From positions 1 through 44,176 of the forward strand of contig DAOUET010000028.1 in NCBI GenBank assembly GCA_034430155.1: a DNA stretch of 44,176 nucleotides, in the 5' to 3' direction. The stretch is from DAOUET01 sp034430155 (GTDB taxonomy: Bacteria > Chloroflexota > Anaerolineae > Anaerolineales > UBA4823). Positions 17,118-24,546 of the stretch are shown here, one piece after another (the first letter of the stretch is position 1; each line of letters opens with the position of its first letter). Position numbers and translations under genes: made by a program. The notes below the pieces were generated by a model. That model was not told the origin of the DNA and ran no database searches. It saw nothing but the letters and a program-made list of their open reading frames with translations.

Positions 17118-18473
17118 TCATCGATCCAAATTAGGAGTTTTGATACCCTTTTGGTTGTGGCCCCCCAGCATTATATTAACCGCTTTCCGGCCGATTTCCA
17201 CCGCAAAGTTAGTGCCCCGGTCCCAGGGGTACACCTGGCTCATGCTGGCAAAGTACAGATCCGCTATGGGCGTCTGGATGGCAGGGATATTGCTCGAGTG
17301 GTTCAATTCCGGCACTGGCTGGGCGTACTTGGTTCGGAACAGCCAGCTTTTATTTACCCAATCAGGCGTGAATTCGGGATTGAAGCGCGTCAGAACGGAT
17401 AGGAAACGTTCCCGTAGCTGCTTATGGCTTAATTGGAAATATTCGTGCTGCGGGTCCAGGTAATCACCGCAATAAACAATGTGTTCCCCTCCGAAATGTT
17501 CTGGAGAGACGAAGTTGGTATGCTCAACCAAAGCCAGGAACGGGAAACCGGCAGCTTTGGGCAGGTTAAACCAGTAGTAACCTTCTTCGGAAAGACGCTG
17601 TTTCAAGGAAAACACCATCACCACTGCGCCCATATTCTTTAATTTCAGAAGGCCCGCCAGGTAGTCCTCGGGAAGATCCGGGGCTAGGCGCGCCAGCAAA
17701 GCTGGCGAAGTCGTCACCAAACCTTGATCGAAGTAAGCCTCCCCAGCTTCGGTCTTAAAAATCAACCCATTGGATCGATCAGGCGATATGAGCGAGACTG
17801 GTGTAGACAAGCATATGCTTACCCCCATCTCGCCTAAGCACTCGGCGAACATATCGGCGAACGCCTGGAAACCGCCCTCGAAGGTGCCGAGCCGGGTGGT
17901 ACGGGCTTTAAGCCGCGCCCACATCCAGGCCATATTGACATCCTTATAGTGAGGACCAAACTTGCCGATCATCAAGGGTTCCCACATCATCTCATATACC
18001 CGCTCGCCAGCCCATTTTCGCATCCAATCGTCCACAGTGATTTTTTCTAACGATCGCCAGTTGTTGGTCAGGCGCAGGTACAACCCCACTAATCCAAAGC
18101 GCATCTTATCGATTCCCCAACCCAAGCCCGGAAAAAGCAGCGCCTTCATGATCGAATCAAATGGGAAGAATTTGCCCTCGTGATACATCACTGTGAATGG
18201 CCGGGGGAAGATGACTTTATCCTGCCAGCCCAATTCCGTTATCAAACCCAGAATATGACGGTCGCTGGCAAACCAGTGGTGGTAGTATTTCTCCACCCAC
18301 CAGTCCCATTGGGGTTCTTTAAACCCGCTGGCCAATCCGCCCACGTAATCGGCCGCTTCGTAAATCGTCACTTCCTTTCCGGCGCGTACCAGGTCATAAG
18401 CAGCTGCCATTCCGCCAAAACCAGCCCCCACTATGGCAACCCTTTTGGAGTTATTCTTCATGCTAATCTTCAC
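17118..18473 (-). CDS. NAD(P)/FAD-dependent amine-oxidase-like oxidoreductase
   Basis: A 451-residue flavoprotein. The N-terminal dinucleotide-binding motif is VAIVGAGFGGMAAAYDL followed by the acidic end of strand 2 (TIYEAADYVGGLASG), typical of the amine oxidase/protoporphyrinogen oxidase/phytoene desaturase superfamily. The C-terminal FAD segment shows as ADLYFASMSQVYPWDRGTN. Members near polysaccharide or lipid genes often act on glycans or polyprenols, but the substrate cannot be read from sequence. The GTG start at 18473 overlaps the upstream stop (GTGA); an ATG four codons later (18461) is an alternative. The overlap with the YbhN-like membrane protein upstream implies joint function, perhaps in envelope lipid or glycan assembly (inference). 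Confidence 0.85.
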   Translation of the reverse strand: MKISMKNNSKRVAIVGAGFGGMAAAYDLVRAGKEVTIYEAADYVGGLASGFKEPQWDWWVEKYYHHWFASDRHILGLITELGWQDKVIFPRPFTVMYHEGKFFPFDSIMKALLFPGLGWGIDKMRFGLVGLYLRLTNNWRSLEKITVDDWMRKWAGERVYEMMWEPLMIGKFGPHYKDVNMAWMWARLKARTTRLGTFEGGFQAFADMFAECLGEMGVSICLSTPVSLISPDRSNGLIFKTEAGEAYFDQGLVTTSPALLARLAPDLPEDYLAGLLKLKNMGAVVMVFSLKQRLSEEGYYWFNLPKAAGFPFLALVEHTNFVSPEHFGGEHIVYCGDYLDPQHEYFQLSHKQLRERFLSVLTRFNPEFTPDWVNKSWLFRTKYAQPVPELNHSSNIPAIQTPIADLYFASMSQVYPWDRGTNFAVEIGRKAVNIMLGGHNQKGIKTPNLDR

Positions 18474-19507
18474 TCAAATCTTGCCGGGTTGGGATCGTTG
18501 ATTTCAACAAGTCGAGCTTCTTGTTCCACCCGGCGCCACCCAATTCCCTCCCTGGTCAGGTAATATGCCCCCAAGGCGGTGATCGGCAACCACAAAGCCA
18601 CGTGCAGCACCAGGGTGTAACCAGCTGCCAGGGCTTTTTCGATGCCGTAAGCCGTCAGCACGGCGATGCCTGGAGCGTCAAAAGTGCCCACATAGCCGGG
18701 TGCCGATGGAATGGTGGTCGCCAGATTGACAATGCCGTTCATCAGCATCAGCGTGAAGAAACTGACCTCAAACGGAAAAGCGTGCATCACAAACCAGTAT
18801 TTGCCCGTTTCCAGCAGCCATATCACCACCGAGGTCAGGAAAACCATCAAGGCTTCCCGGGCTGAATGCAACGATTCCAGCCCTGTCAAGAAACGTCCCG
18901 TCAGATCCAGGACTCTTTCCCGGAACCGGGCTGGCACGATCTTCCCCACGAACCACCCAACCACTTTTTCGGCCCGCTCCGGAAACATGGCAGCCAGCAA
19001 GAAGACCGCCAGCGCCCCCAGGAAAGCCCCCGCCCCCCAGATCGCCAGGGTTTGGATGTCCCCCACAAAGCCCGAATCGGCTGTCAGGCGAGCCAGTTCA
19101 GGCAGGTTTAGAAACACGAAAACCAGCATCACCACCCCATCGAAGACCCGTTCCACGATGATGGTCGCCAGAGAAGCCGAGATCGGGATGGCTTCGCGCC
19201 GCTTGAGCACGATCGCCCGTAGGACTTCACCTGCGCGGGCCGGATAAATATTGTTACCCATATAACCAATCGCCACGATCGGAAACATTGTGCGCGTGGG
19301 AATCGACTTCAAGGGGTGCAACAGGTAATGCCAGCGCCAGGCCCGAGCCCACACCGCCAGGAAATAAATAGTGATGCTGGGCAGCAGCCACCAGTAATGG
19401 GCCCCTTCCAGGACACCCCACAGATCCGCCAAATGAAGGCCTCGCAGGGCAAAGTACAAAAAAACCGCGCTGATCACCAAACCGATCCAAAATTGCCACC
19501 GTTTCAT
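18470..19507 (-). CDS. YbhN/AglD-like flippase-type membrane protein (LPG synthase TM-like)
   Basis: A 345-residue polytopic protein of the lysylphosphatidylglycerol synthase TM region-like family, with about eight helices. Family motifs include the early WRWHYLL segment, NNIYPARAGEVLRA and the GxxEVLR-Ex2R pattern continuing as IVERVFDG. A late EKALAAGYTLVLHVALWLP segment precedes the last helix. These proteins lack the catalytic domain of MprF and are proposed to move lipids or lipid-linked sugars. The frame opens further upstream, but TAGAAT lies seven bases before the ATG at 19507, with TTGGAA 16 bases further up; another ATG at 19516 is possible. The downstream FAD oxidoreductase overlaps by four bases. 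Confidence 0.85.
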   Translation of the reverse strand: MKRWQFWIGLVISAVFLYFALRGLHLADLWGVLEGAHYWWLLPSITIYFLAVWARAWRWHYLLHPLKSIPTRTMFPIVAIGYMGNNIYPARAGEVLRAIVLKRREAIPISASLATIIVERVFDGVVMLVFVFLNLPELARLTADSGFVGDIQTLAIWGAGAFLGALAVFLLAAMFPERAEKVVGWFVGKIVPARFRERVLDLTGRFLTGLESLHSAREALMVFLTSVVIWLLETGKYWFVMHAFPFEVSFFTLMLMNGIVNLATTIPSAPGYVGTFDAPGIAVLTAYGIEKALAAGYTLVLHVALWLPITALGAYYLTREGIGWRRVEQEARLVEINDPNPARFE

Positions 19508-19514
19508 GGCGATC

Positions 19515-19542
19515 ATTCTACCACCATCGCATTGGTTTCCAA
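19515..19542 (-). promoter_or_regulatory. Promoter TTGGAA-16-TAGAAT, seven bases before the ATG
   Basis: On the minus strand TTGGAA (19542-19537), a 16-base spacer and TAGAAT (19520-19515) are followed by GATCGCC and the ATG at 19507. The -35, -10 and start spacing together favour a leaderless transcript for the flippase-like gene. Confidence 0.55.
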
Positions 19543-19674
19543 CACCAGCCTGCTCCTGCCTACTCCAGCCAAAAAATCCCAAGATCTGAGGCGAACAGGA
19601 CTCGCAATCGAAGCTAACTTGACTGCACCACAATCTGGTTGGCCTATGGGACAATTTGCTAAAAATGGCTGGAT

Positions 19675-19680
19675 TATAAT
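19675..19680 (+). promoter_or_regulatory. -10 TATAAT seven bases before the beta-propeller gene
   Basis: A perfect TATAAT is followed by AGCCTTC and the ATG at 19688. No ribosome binding site lies between. No clear -35 is seen at the usual distance. Confidence 0.6.
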
Positions 19681-19687
19681 AGCCTTC

Positions 19688-21106
19688 ATGAGGGTTCCTC
19701 GCCCGCTGGTATTTATCCTCTGCTTGGGCATATTGGTAGGGGGCGGTCTCCTCTTCCTGGCTTTCACTCCCCGCCTGGTTGAGGTTTCTCCAACCCCACA
19801 GGCCAAATCCGTGCCGGTGGGTGCCCCCTTGCGCCTGACTTTTTCACGCGCCATGCAACCAGACTCGGTGCAGATGCGTCTCAGCAGCGACCCGGCCCGC
19901 CGGGGATCGTTCAACTGGGATGGTGTGACCCTGGTCTTCACCCCAGACATCCCTTGGCCCAGCGGCGAGACCGTCACCGTACGGCTAGCTGGTGGAGCGC
20001 GCTCGGCGGATTTCATCCCCTCACTGCTCTTTAAAGAACAGGTCTGGTCCTTCACGGTAGAGCAACCCCTGCTGCTCTACCTGTACCCTGCAGATGGCCC
20101 TGCTGATATTTACACCATAGAGCCAAATTCTAAGGAAGTTAAGCGACTGACCCAGACCCCCTTTGGGGTGCTAGATTTCGGCGCGAGCCTTGACGGTACC
20201 GCTATCTATTTCAGTCAGCGCAACGCTATGGGCGGAAGCGATATCATGCGTTTGGAGCGCCTTTCAGGATCTGATGCTCCTGACCTGGTAAAGCTGTTGC
20301 TGGCCTGCCCCCAGGCTTATTGCCGTTCACCGCAAATCTCTCCTAACGGGACCTTGCTGGCCTTTGAGCGCAATCCCTTGGCCGGCACCAGCCAGGAGCT
20401 CTTCCCGCAAGTCTGGTTAATGCCCATCCCTGCAGACCAACTTGAGGGCGCCTCCTTGTCTGCCGGATATCCCGCTGGGGTTGCTGCTCATCCTACCAGC
20501 CTGCCAACTTGGTCTTCCACCGGTATGCTGGCCTTTTATGATAGCAACCAACACGCTTTCGTCATCATGGACCCCAAAACCGGTGAAACCACCGCATTTC
20601 CCAATGAAACCGGTGAGGCCGGTGCCTGGACGCCGGATGGGACTGCCTTTATCGCTCCAGAAATCAGCCTCATTTCTGCGGATGGTACCGGCCTGCAAGG
20701 CAGCGCCGATAACCTGGCAAACAGTAAATTGGTGCGCTACGATCTGCAGGCCAATTCCAGCCAGGTATTAAGCCAGGGTATTTACCTGGAAGACACCTGG
20801 CCCGCTTACTCGCCCGATGGAGATTCCCTGGCATTTGCTCGCCGATACCTAGATGCTGCCCATTGGACTCCTGGCCGGCAAATCTGGGTGATGGATACCG
20901 ACGGCAACAACGCGCGCCCATTGACCCAGGCTCCTTTCTTTAACCATGCCACCCTCACCTGGAGCCCCGACGGGGGACAGTTAGCTTATCTTCGCTTCAA
21001 TCAGGAGACTCTCACCGATCCGCCCGAACTTTGGCTCATCAACGCCGATGGCAGCCACCCGATAGAATTAGTGACCGGAGGTTACGCCCCCTTATGGATG
21101 CCATGA
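19688..21106 (+). CDS. Membrane-anchored Ig-like plus TolB/WD40-type beta-propeller protein
   Basis: A 472-residue protein with an N-terminal membrane helix (VFILCLGILVGGGLLFLAF). A bacterial Ig-like (Big_5) domain follows: VSPTPQAKSVPVGAPLRLTF, then the SRAMQPDSV segment. The remainder carries TolB/PD40-style blades with repeated SPDG/SPNG motifs, such as AYSPDGDSLAFARR, LTWSPDGGQLAYLRF, and QIWVMDTDGNNARPLT. It likely sits outside the membrane as a scaffold; no catalytic motif is visible. The frame is open further upstream into the divergent gene, but the signal-anchor and the TATAAT seven bases before 19688 fix the start. Its stop overlaps the following redoxin gene. Confidence 0.83.
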   Translation: MRVPRPLVFILCLGILVGGGLLFLAFTPRLVEVSPTPQAKSVPVGAPLRLTFSRAMQPDSVQMRLSSDPARRGSFNWDGVTLVFTPDIPWPSGETVTVRLAGGARSADFIPSLLFKEQVWSFTVEQPLLLYLYPADGPADIYTIEPNSKEVKRLTQTPFGVLDFGASLDGTAIYFSQRNAMGGSDIMRLERLSGSDAPDLVKLLLACPQAYCRSPQISPNGTLLAFERNPLAGTSQELFPQVWLMPIPADQLEGASLSAGYPAGVAAHPTSLPTWSSTGMLAFYDSNQHAFVIMDPKTGETTAFPNETGEAGAWTPDGTAFIAPEISLISADGTGLQGSADNLANSKLVRYDLQANSSQVLSQGIYLEDTWPAYSPDGDSLAFARRYLDAAHWTPGRQIWVMDTDGNNARPLTQAPFFNHATLTWSPDGGQLAYLRFNQETLTDPPELWLINADGSHPIELVTGGYAPLWMP

Positions 21107-21561
21107 TCCCCAACGATATCGCTGCGCCCGATTTCACCCTGAGGGATTTGGATGGCCGGCCTCATTCTTTGCCAGACTACCGTGGGCGTCTGGCGGTTGT
21201 TAACTTCTGGTCAGCCAGGTGTCCATGGACCGAGCGCACTGATCACCAGTTGCTGGTTGACTTAAAAACCTGGGGGGATTCGGTGACCTTGCTGCCGATT
21301 GCCTCCAATGCAGACGAGCATCCTGCTTTGCTGAGGCGCGTGGCGGCAGAAAGGGGCATATCTTTGGTCTTGCGCGATGAGGATCTGCAGGTGGCTGACC
21401 TATACCACGCCCAGGCTCCCCCCCACCTTTTCCTGGTAGATGTAGACGGCATTTTACGCTATCAAGGCTCCCTGGATGACCTGACATTTCGCCGGCATAA
21501 AGCCTCCCGTCATTATTTTCACGAAGCGGTGGAAGCCTTGTTGGTTGGCTGCTTCCCCTAA
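21094..21561 (+). CDS. Redoxin/AhpC-TSA-like protein with a single active-site cysteine
   Basis: A 155-residue thioredoxin-fold protein. Typical AhpC/TSA opening APDFTLRDLDGRPHSLPDYRG leads to VVNFWSARCPWTERTD, where the thioredoxin CxxC should be. Only the first Cys is present (CPWT), so it cannot be a standard dithiol oxidoreductase and may act as a one-Cys peroxidase or bind a partner. The cis-Pro region appears as APPHLFLVD. GGAGG at 21077-21081 is 12 bases before the ATG at 21094; an ATG at 21103 forms an ATGA overlap with the upstream stop and is an alternative. It has no signal peptide. Co-transcription with the propeller protein is likely. Confidence 0.82.
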   Translation: MDAMIPNDIAAPDFTLRDLDGRPHSLPDYRGRLAVVNFWSARCPWTERTDHQLLVDLKTWGDSVTLLPIASNADEHPALLRRVAAERGISLVLRDEDLQVADLYHAQAPPHLFLVDVDGILRYQGSLDDLTFRRHKASRHYFHEAVEALLVGCFP

Positions 21562-21730
21562 ACCGCTCGAACGCCTGCCTGTGGATGCGCCCTGGTCCGT
21601 TATACGCCCTAACCTCCAGGCCTCCGGCAGACTTACCAGGAAAGGGGAGCACCTGACAGGCTTCCAAGGGGTGCATACTCCTGTCTTTTACAATAAAATA
21701 TAATGCATTTATGCAGTTCAGGGAAAAATC

Positions 21731-21769
21731 GGGAGTGTTTGGGCGGATGTTGCCCGCCCAAACACTCCC
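21731..21769 (-). terminator. Intrinsic terminator of the ketopantoate reductase gene
   Basis: A perfect 16-base stem (21731-21746 with 21754-21769, loop of 7) lies 32 bases past the stop of the minus-strand gene. Read on that strand it is followed by GATTTTTCCC, giving a five-U tract. No U tract is present on the plus side, though the hairpin may also slow the redoxin transcript. Confidence 0.8.
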
Positions 21770-21801
21770 ATCCTCCCACCAACTGCGTAAGTCCTAATGC
21801 A

Positions 21802-22755
21802 TTAAAAATCTTTCTTCCCGCGCGCCCGCATTTCCTGCGGCAGCAAGCTGCTGTAGAGGAAAGCGTGCAGTGGCGTGAGTATGCCTTTTTCTAACCCTAA
21901 CCGGACCACCGCGCCGTTTTGAGACTCTAACTCGGAAGGACGCCCCTCGATGATATCCCTTTGCATCGAGGCCGTCGCTCCCTGCGGTAAGTTATCGATA
22001 AACCTAAGCGTTTTTTCAACGATATCCTCGCCAAGTCTGACATTGTGCGCTCGCGCCACATCGGCGGCTTCCTCCATGGCCTGCCGCAAAATTTGGCGAG
22101 TCTCGGGCAGCTCACGCATGATCCCAGCTGGTGCCCGCGTCACCGCTCCCACGCCGCTGATAGCTGCGATGAACAGGAATTTTTCCCACATAGCGACTTG
22201 AACGTCATCTGGGACTTCGGCCCACACGCCGGCACGCGTAAAGACCGCCCGCAGCTGCTCAGCACGCTCACTTTTACGCCCGTCCAGTTCGCCAAAAGCC
22301 ACGTGCGGTTCCATACCAGCATGGCAGATGTAGCCGGGCGCCGCGATGAAGCTGACAATATGGCATAAACCGCCTAGCACATGCTCTTTTCCGAGAATTT
22401 CTGCCAGCTGCGAGGGAGCATCCACCCCGTTTTGTAAAGGCACCACAAAAGTCCCCGGGCCGACCAGTGGTCGCATGGATTTCCCTGCCTCGGGCACCTG
22501 CCAGGCTTTGACGCCTACTATTACGGCATCTACCCTGCCTACGCTAGCTGGATTATCAGTAGCCTGCACTTGCTTGACCCAAAAATCACCCTTCAGGCTG
22601 TCTACCCTCAGACCGTTATCACGCATGGCATCCAAATGCTGGCCTCGGGCTATAAAAACCACCTTGAGATTTTCATCTTCTTCTGCCGCTAATTTAGCCA
22701 ACCTGCCCCCAAAGTACCCCCCCACTCCGCCAACGCCAAATACGGCAATATGCAT
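21802..22755 (-). CDS. panE: 2-dehydropantoate 2-reductase
   Basis: NADPH-dependent reduction of ketopantoate to pantoate in pantothenate/CoA synthesis. The 317-residue length matches the family. The N-terminal Rossmann motif is IAVFGVGGVGGYFGGRL, followed by VKAWQ with the conserved Lys. VPLQNGVD is the family NGV motif. The C-terminal ApbA_C domain includes WEKFLFIAAISG (catalytic Lys) and ASMQRDIIEGRPSELESQNG, which matches the SMxxDxxxGRxxExE signature. GGGAGG lies six bases before the ATG. The gene stands alone and ends at a strong terminator. Paralogues acting on other 2-keto acids exist, so panE itself is likely but not proven. Confidence 0.9.
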   Translation of the reverse strand: MHIAVFGVGGVGGYFGGRLAKLAAEEDENLKVVFIARGQHLDAMRDNGLRVDSLKGDFWVKQVQATDNPASVGRVDAVIVGVKAWQVPEAGKSMRPLVGPGTFVVPLQNGVDAPSQLAEILGKEHVLGGLCHIVSFIAAPGYICHAGMEPHVAFGELDGRKSERAEQLRAVFTRAGVWAEVPDDVQVAMWEKFLFIAAISGVGAVTRAPAGIMRELPETRQILRQAMEEAADVARAHNVRLGEDIVEKTLRFIDNLPQGATASMQRDIIEGRPSELESQNGAVVRLGLEKGILTPLHAFLYSSLLPQEMRARGKKDF

Positions 22756-22800
22756 GCTATCCTCCCAAATGAAAGATGTCCTCAGGCTTGATCCTGGCGA

Positions 22801-22827
22801 AAAAAATCGGGCGTTTTGCCCATTTTT
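22801..22827. other. Symmetric A-stem-T hairpin upstream of panE
   Basis: An A run, GGGC, GTTTT loop, GCCC and a T run form a small hairpin that reads as a terminator on either strand. It lies 46-72 bases upstream of the panE start. It could be an attenuator in the panE leader or a boundary element; the GC stem is only four pairs. Confidence 0.4.
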
Positions 22828-22939
22828 AAACTGCGAATCGAGTCTTTAAAGGAATATTTTTATTACCTATCTCCAATCGAAAGACCCTGGCATGCGCCTT
22901 ATCGCCGCTTTGCAAGCATAAAATTTAGCCATGAACAGC

Positions 22940-22968
22940 TTGACAACTTAGCCAAGTGGGATTATATC
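22940..22968 (+). promoter_or_regulatory. Strong sigma-70-type promoter TTGACA-17-TATATC
   Basis: Consensus TTGACA at 22940-22945, a 17-base spacer and TATATC at 22963-22968. Transcription would begin near 22975 and run through a leader of about 250 bases into the LysM gene. Confidence 0.65.
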
Positions 22969-23092
22969 CTAATTATGTAATATACTTACAATCGGCTGCT
23001 CGAGCTGCTTCCCCGCTTTGATGGATCTCACACCTGGACCGGGCCGGTTCAATGGTCACTCGCAGACCACTCACCAAAATCTAAGGAGTTAA

Positions 23093-23224
23093 ATGACGCT
23101 ACCCAATTGCCGTTTAGCCAGGGGAAGGGGGGAATCGCCAAAATCTCAACGTTCCAGCATACTTTCTAAAAATCGAGTAGAATCAGGCGGACTATCCCGT
23201 TGGCAAGACAAGGGAAAAGGATAA
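23093..23224 (+). CDS. Possible 43-residue small protein in the leader of the LysM gene
   Basis: A short open frame starts at ATG 23093, four bases after a near-perfect AAGGAG ribosome binding site (23083-23088). It ends at TAA five bases before the LysM gene start at 23229. The product is basic, with many Arg, Ser and Lys, and has no membrane helix or known motif. The good ribosome binding site and the position between promoter and downstream gene argue for translation, perhaps as a leader peptide coupled to the next gene. The short length and lack of any family resemblance argue against it. Treat as a hypothesis. Confidence 0.35.
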   Translation: MTLPNCRLARGRGESPKSQRSSILSKNRVESGGLSRWQDKGKG

Positions 23225-23228
23225 ACTC

Positions 23229-23969
23229 ATGAGTGAAAAAGATTCAGCTCAAAATGTGATCGAATCCTATCGCAAGAAGCGGCAAAAATCGGTGCCCTTC
23301 CTGATCGGTGGCCTTGCCATTATACTGGTCGCAGTGGGCATAGTGGCGTTGATTGTTTGGTTTACCGGGTCGAACAAACCCGCTATTTCTTTTTTTGCCA
23401 CGGATACACCAACGCCGACAACTACCAGCCCCCCGACAGCTACCCCCACGCAGACTTCCACGCCCACCATCACCCCTACGGAAACCATCACTCCTACCCT
23501 GACAGCTACTGCAACAGCCGCGGGCCCGTTCGTCTACACGGTGGAGGAGGATGATAATCTCTTCACCATCGCTGACAAGTTTGATGTGGACGTGCTGGTT
23601 TTGATGGCGCTCAACAAATTGGCCTACGACAGTGTCATCCACCCGGGCGATGAGCTATTAATCCCATCTCCTGATTTGGTATTGGACACCGCCACTCCCC
23701 TTCCCGAAGGCATGCGCGGCGTGATTGAATACACAGTTCTCCAGGGCGATAACTTGGAAGGCATTGCGACCAAATTTTTCAGTACGGTCGAAGCCATCCT
23801 CAAGGAAAACACCGATTTGGATAATGCCAACGAAATCTACGTTGGACAGAAACTGAAAATCCCCGTCAACATCGCCACCCCCGTGCCAACCAAAACCCCT
23901 GGCCCGGCTGCCACATTAACTCAGGCTGCTTCATCCGCCCAAGCGCCCACAGCTACAGCCACTCCTTAA
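23229..23969 (+). CDS. Membrane-anchored protein with two LysM domains
   Basis: A 246-residue cell-wall-associated protein. A basic cytoplasmic tail (SYRKKRQKS) precedes one membrane helix (PFLIGGLAIILVAVGIVAL, about residues 19-40), giving an N-in, C-out topology. A Thr/Pro stalk (about 57-98) leads to two LysM domains: YTVEEDDNLFTIADKFDV ... GDELLIP (about 101-148) and YTVLQGDNLEGIATKF ... GQKLKIP (about 168-215). LysM domains bind GlcNAc-containing glycans such as peptidoglycan. A second Thr/Pro/Ala-rich tail ends the protein, and no catalytic domain is attached. AAAGG lies eight bases before the ATG. A terminator follows. Confidence 0.9.
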   Translation: MSEKDSAQNVIESYRKKRQKSVPFLIGGLAIILVAVGIVALIVWFTGSNKPAISFFATDTPTPTTTSPPTATPTQTSTPTITPTETITPTLTATATAAGPFVYTVEEDDNLFTIADKFDVDVLVLMALNKLAYDSVIHPGDELLIPSPDLVLDTATPLPEGMRGVIEYTVLQGDNLEGIATKFFSTVEAILKENTDLDNANEIYVGQKLKIPVNIATPVPTKTPGPAATLTQAASSAQAPTATATP

Positions 23970-23993
23970 TTCCGAACCCGCTTTAAGACGCCG

Positions 23994-24024
23994 GTGGGCG
24001 GGTCTATAACCCGCCCACTTTTTT
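23994..24024 (+). terminator. Intrinsic terminator after the LysM gene
   Basis: GTGGGCGGGT (23994-24003) pairs perfectly with ACCCGCCCAC (24009-24018) around a 5-base loop and is followed directly by six T. It separates the LysM unit from the metal-uptake operon. Confidence 0.93.
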
Positions 24025-24025
24025 C

Positions 24026-24067
24026 TTGGCGAAGAGCTGTTTCGTTGTATAATGAAAATGATTTTCA
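24026..24067 (+). promoter_or_regulatory. Promoter with overlapping Zur/Fur-type operator for the metal-uptake operon
   Basis: TTGGCG (24026-24031), 16 bases, TATAAT (24048-24053). A perfect 7-1-7 palindrome TGAAAAT-G-ATTTTCA occupies 24053-24067, overlapping the last base of the -10 and the start site. A further TTTCATT follows. This form matches Zur-type boxes known from actinobacteria and the general Fur 7-1-7 layout. Bound repressor would block RNA polymerase, so the regulator encoded next probably represses its own operon when metal is plentiful. Confidence 0.8.
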
Positions 24068-24082
24068 TTTTCATTAAGAGCT

Positions 24083-24532
24083 ATGGATAATTCTTCTCCC
24101 GTTCCTGCTGAGCAATGGTTACATATCTTGCATGACAATGGCTATCGCCTGACCGCGACGCGGCGAGCCGTCGTCGAAACCCTGGCCAGCAGTCAGCATA
24201 TGCTCAATCCTACCCAGGTTTACGAAGAGGCCCGGGAGCATTGTGCTTCTCTCGGTTTGGTCACAGTTTACCGCACCCTTGCGCAGTTAGAAGAGCTAAA
24301 GCTGGTGCAGCGGGTCCACCATCCTGATGGCTGCCACGCCTACATCGCGGCAGTCTCAGGACACCACCACCTGCTGATATGCCAGGGCTGCGGTCGGGTC
24401 GAGTACTTCGCTGGCGATATGCTGGAAGCTTTGATTGAAAGGGTTGGGTCCGAAAGCGGTTATTTCATCTATGACCACTGGTTGCAACTATTCGGCATCT
24501 GTGCTGCTTGCAGGGAAGATCAACGACGGTAG
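24083..24532 (+). CDS. zur: Fur-family metal-responsive repressor, probably Zur
   Basis: A 149-residue Fur-family regulator. The N-terminal winged helix reads NGYRLTATRRAVVETLASS then NPTQVYEEAREH and GLVTVYRTLAQLEEL. The C-terminal metal-sensing and dimerisation part has GHHHLLICQGCG and a closing CAAC, giving the two CxxC pairs of the structural zinc site. The gene directly precedes a zinc/manganese ABC uptake system and lies under a perfect 7-1-7 palindrome, so a zinc sensor (Zur) is the best guess; a manganese sensor (Mur) cannot be excluded from sequence. AAGAG sits just before the ATG. It is the first gene of a four-gene operon. Confidence 0.87.
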   Translation: MDNSSPVPAEQWLHILHDNGYRLTATRRAVVETLASSQHMLNPTQVYEEAREHCASLGLVTVYRTLAQLEELKLVQRVHHPDGCHAYIAAVSGHHHLLICQGCGRVEYFAGDMLEALIERVGSESGYFIYDHWLQLFGICAACREDQRR

Positions 24533-24546
24533 CTTACTGTTGGCCC

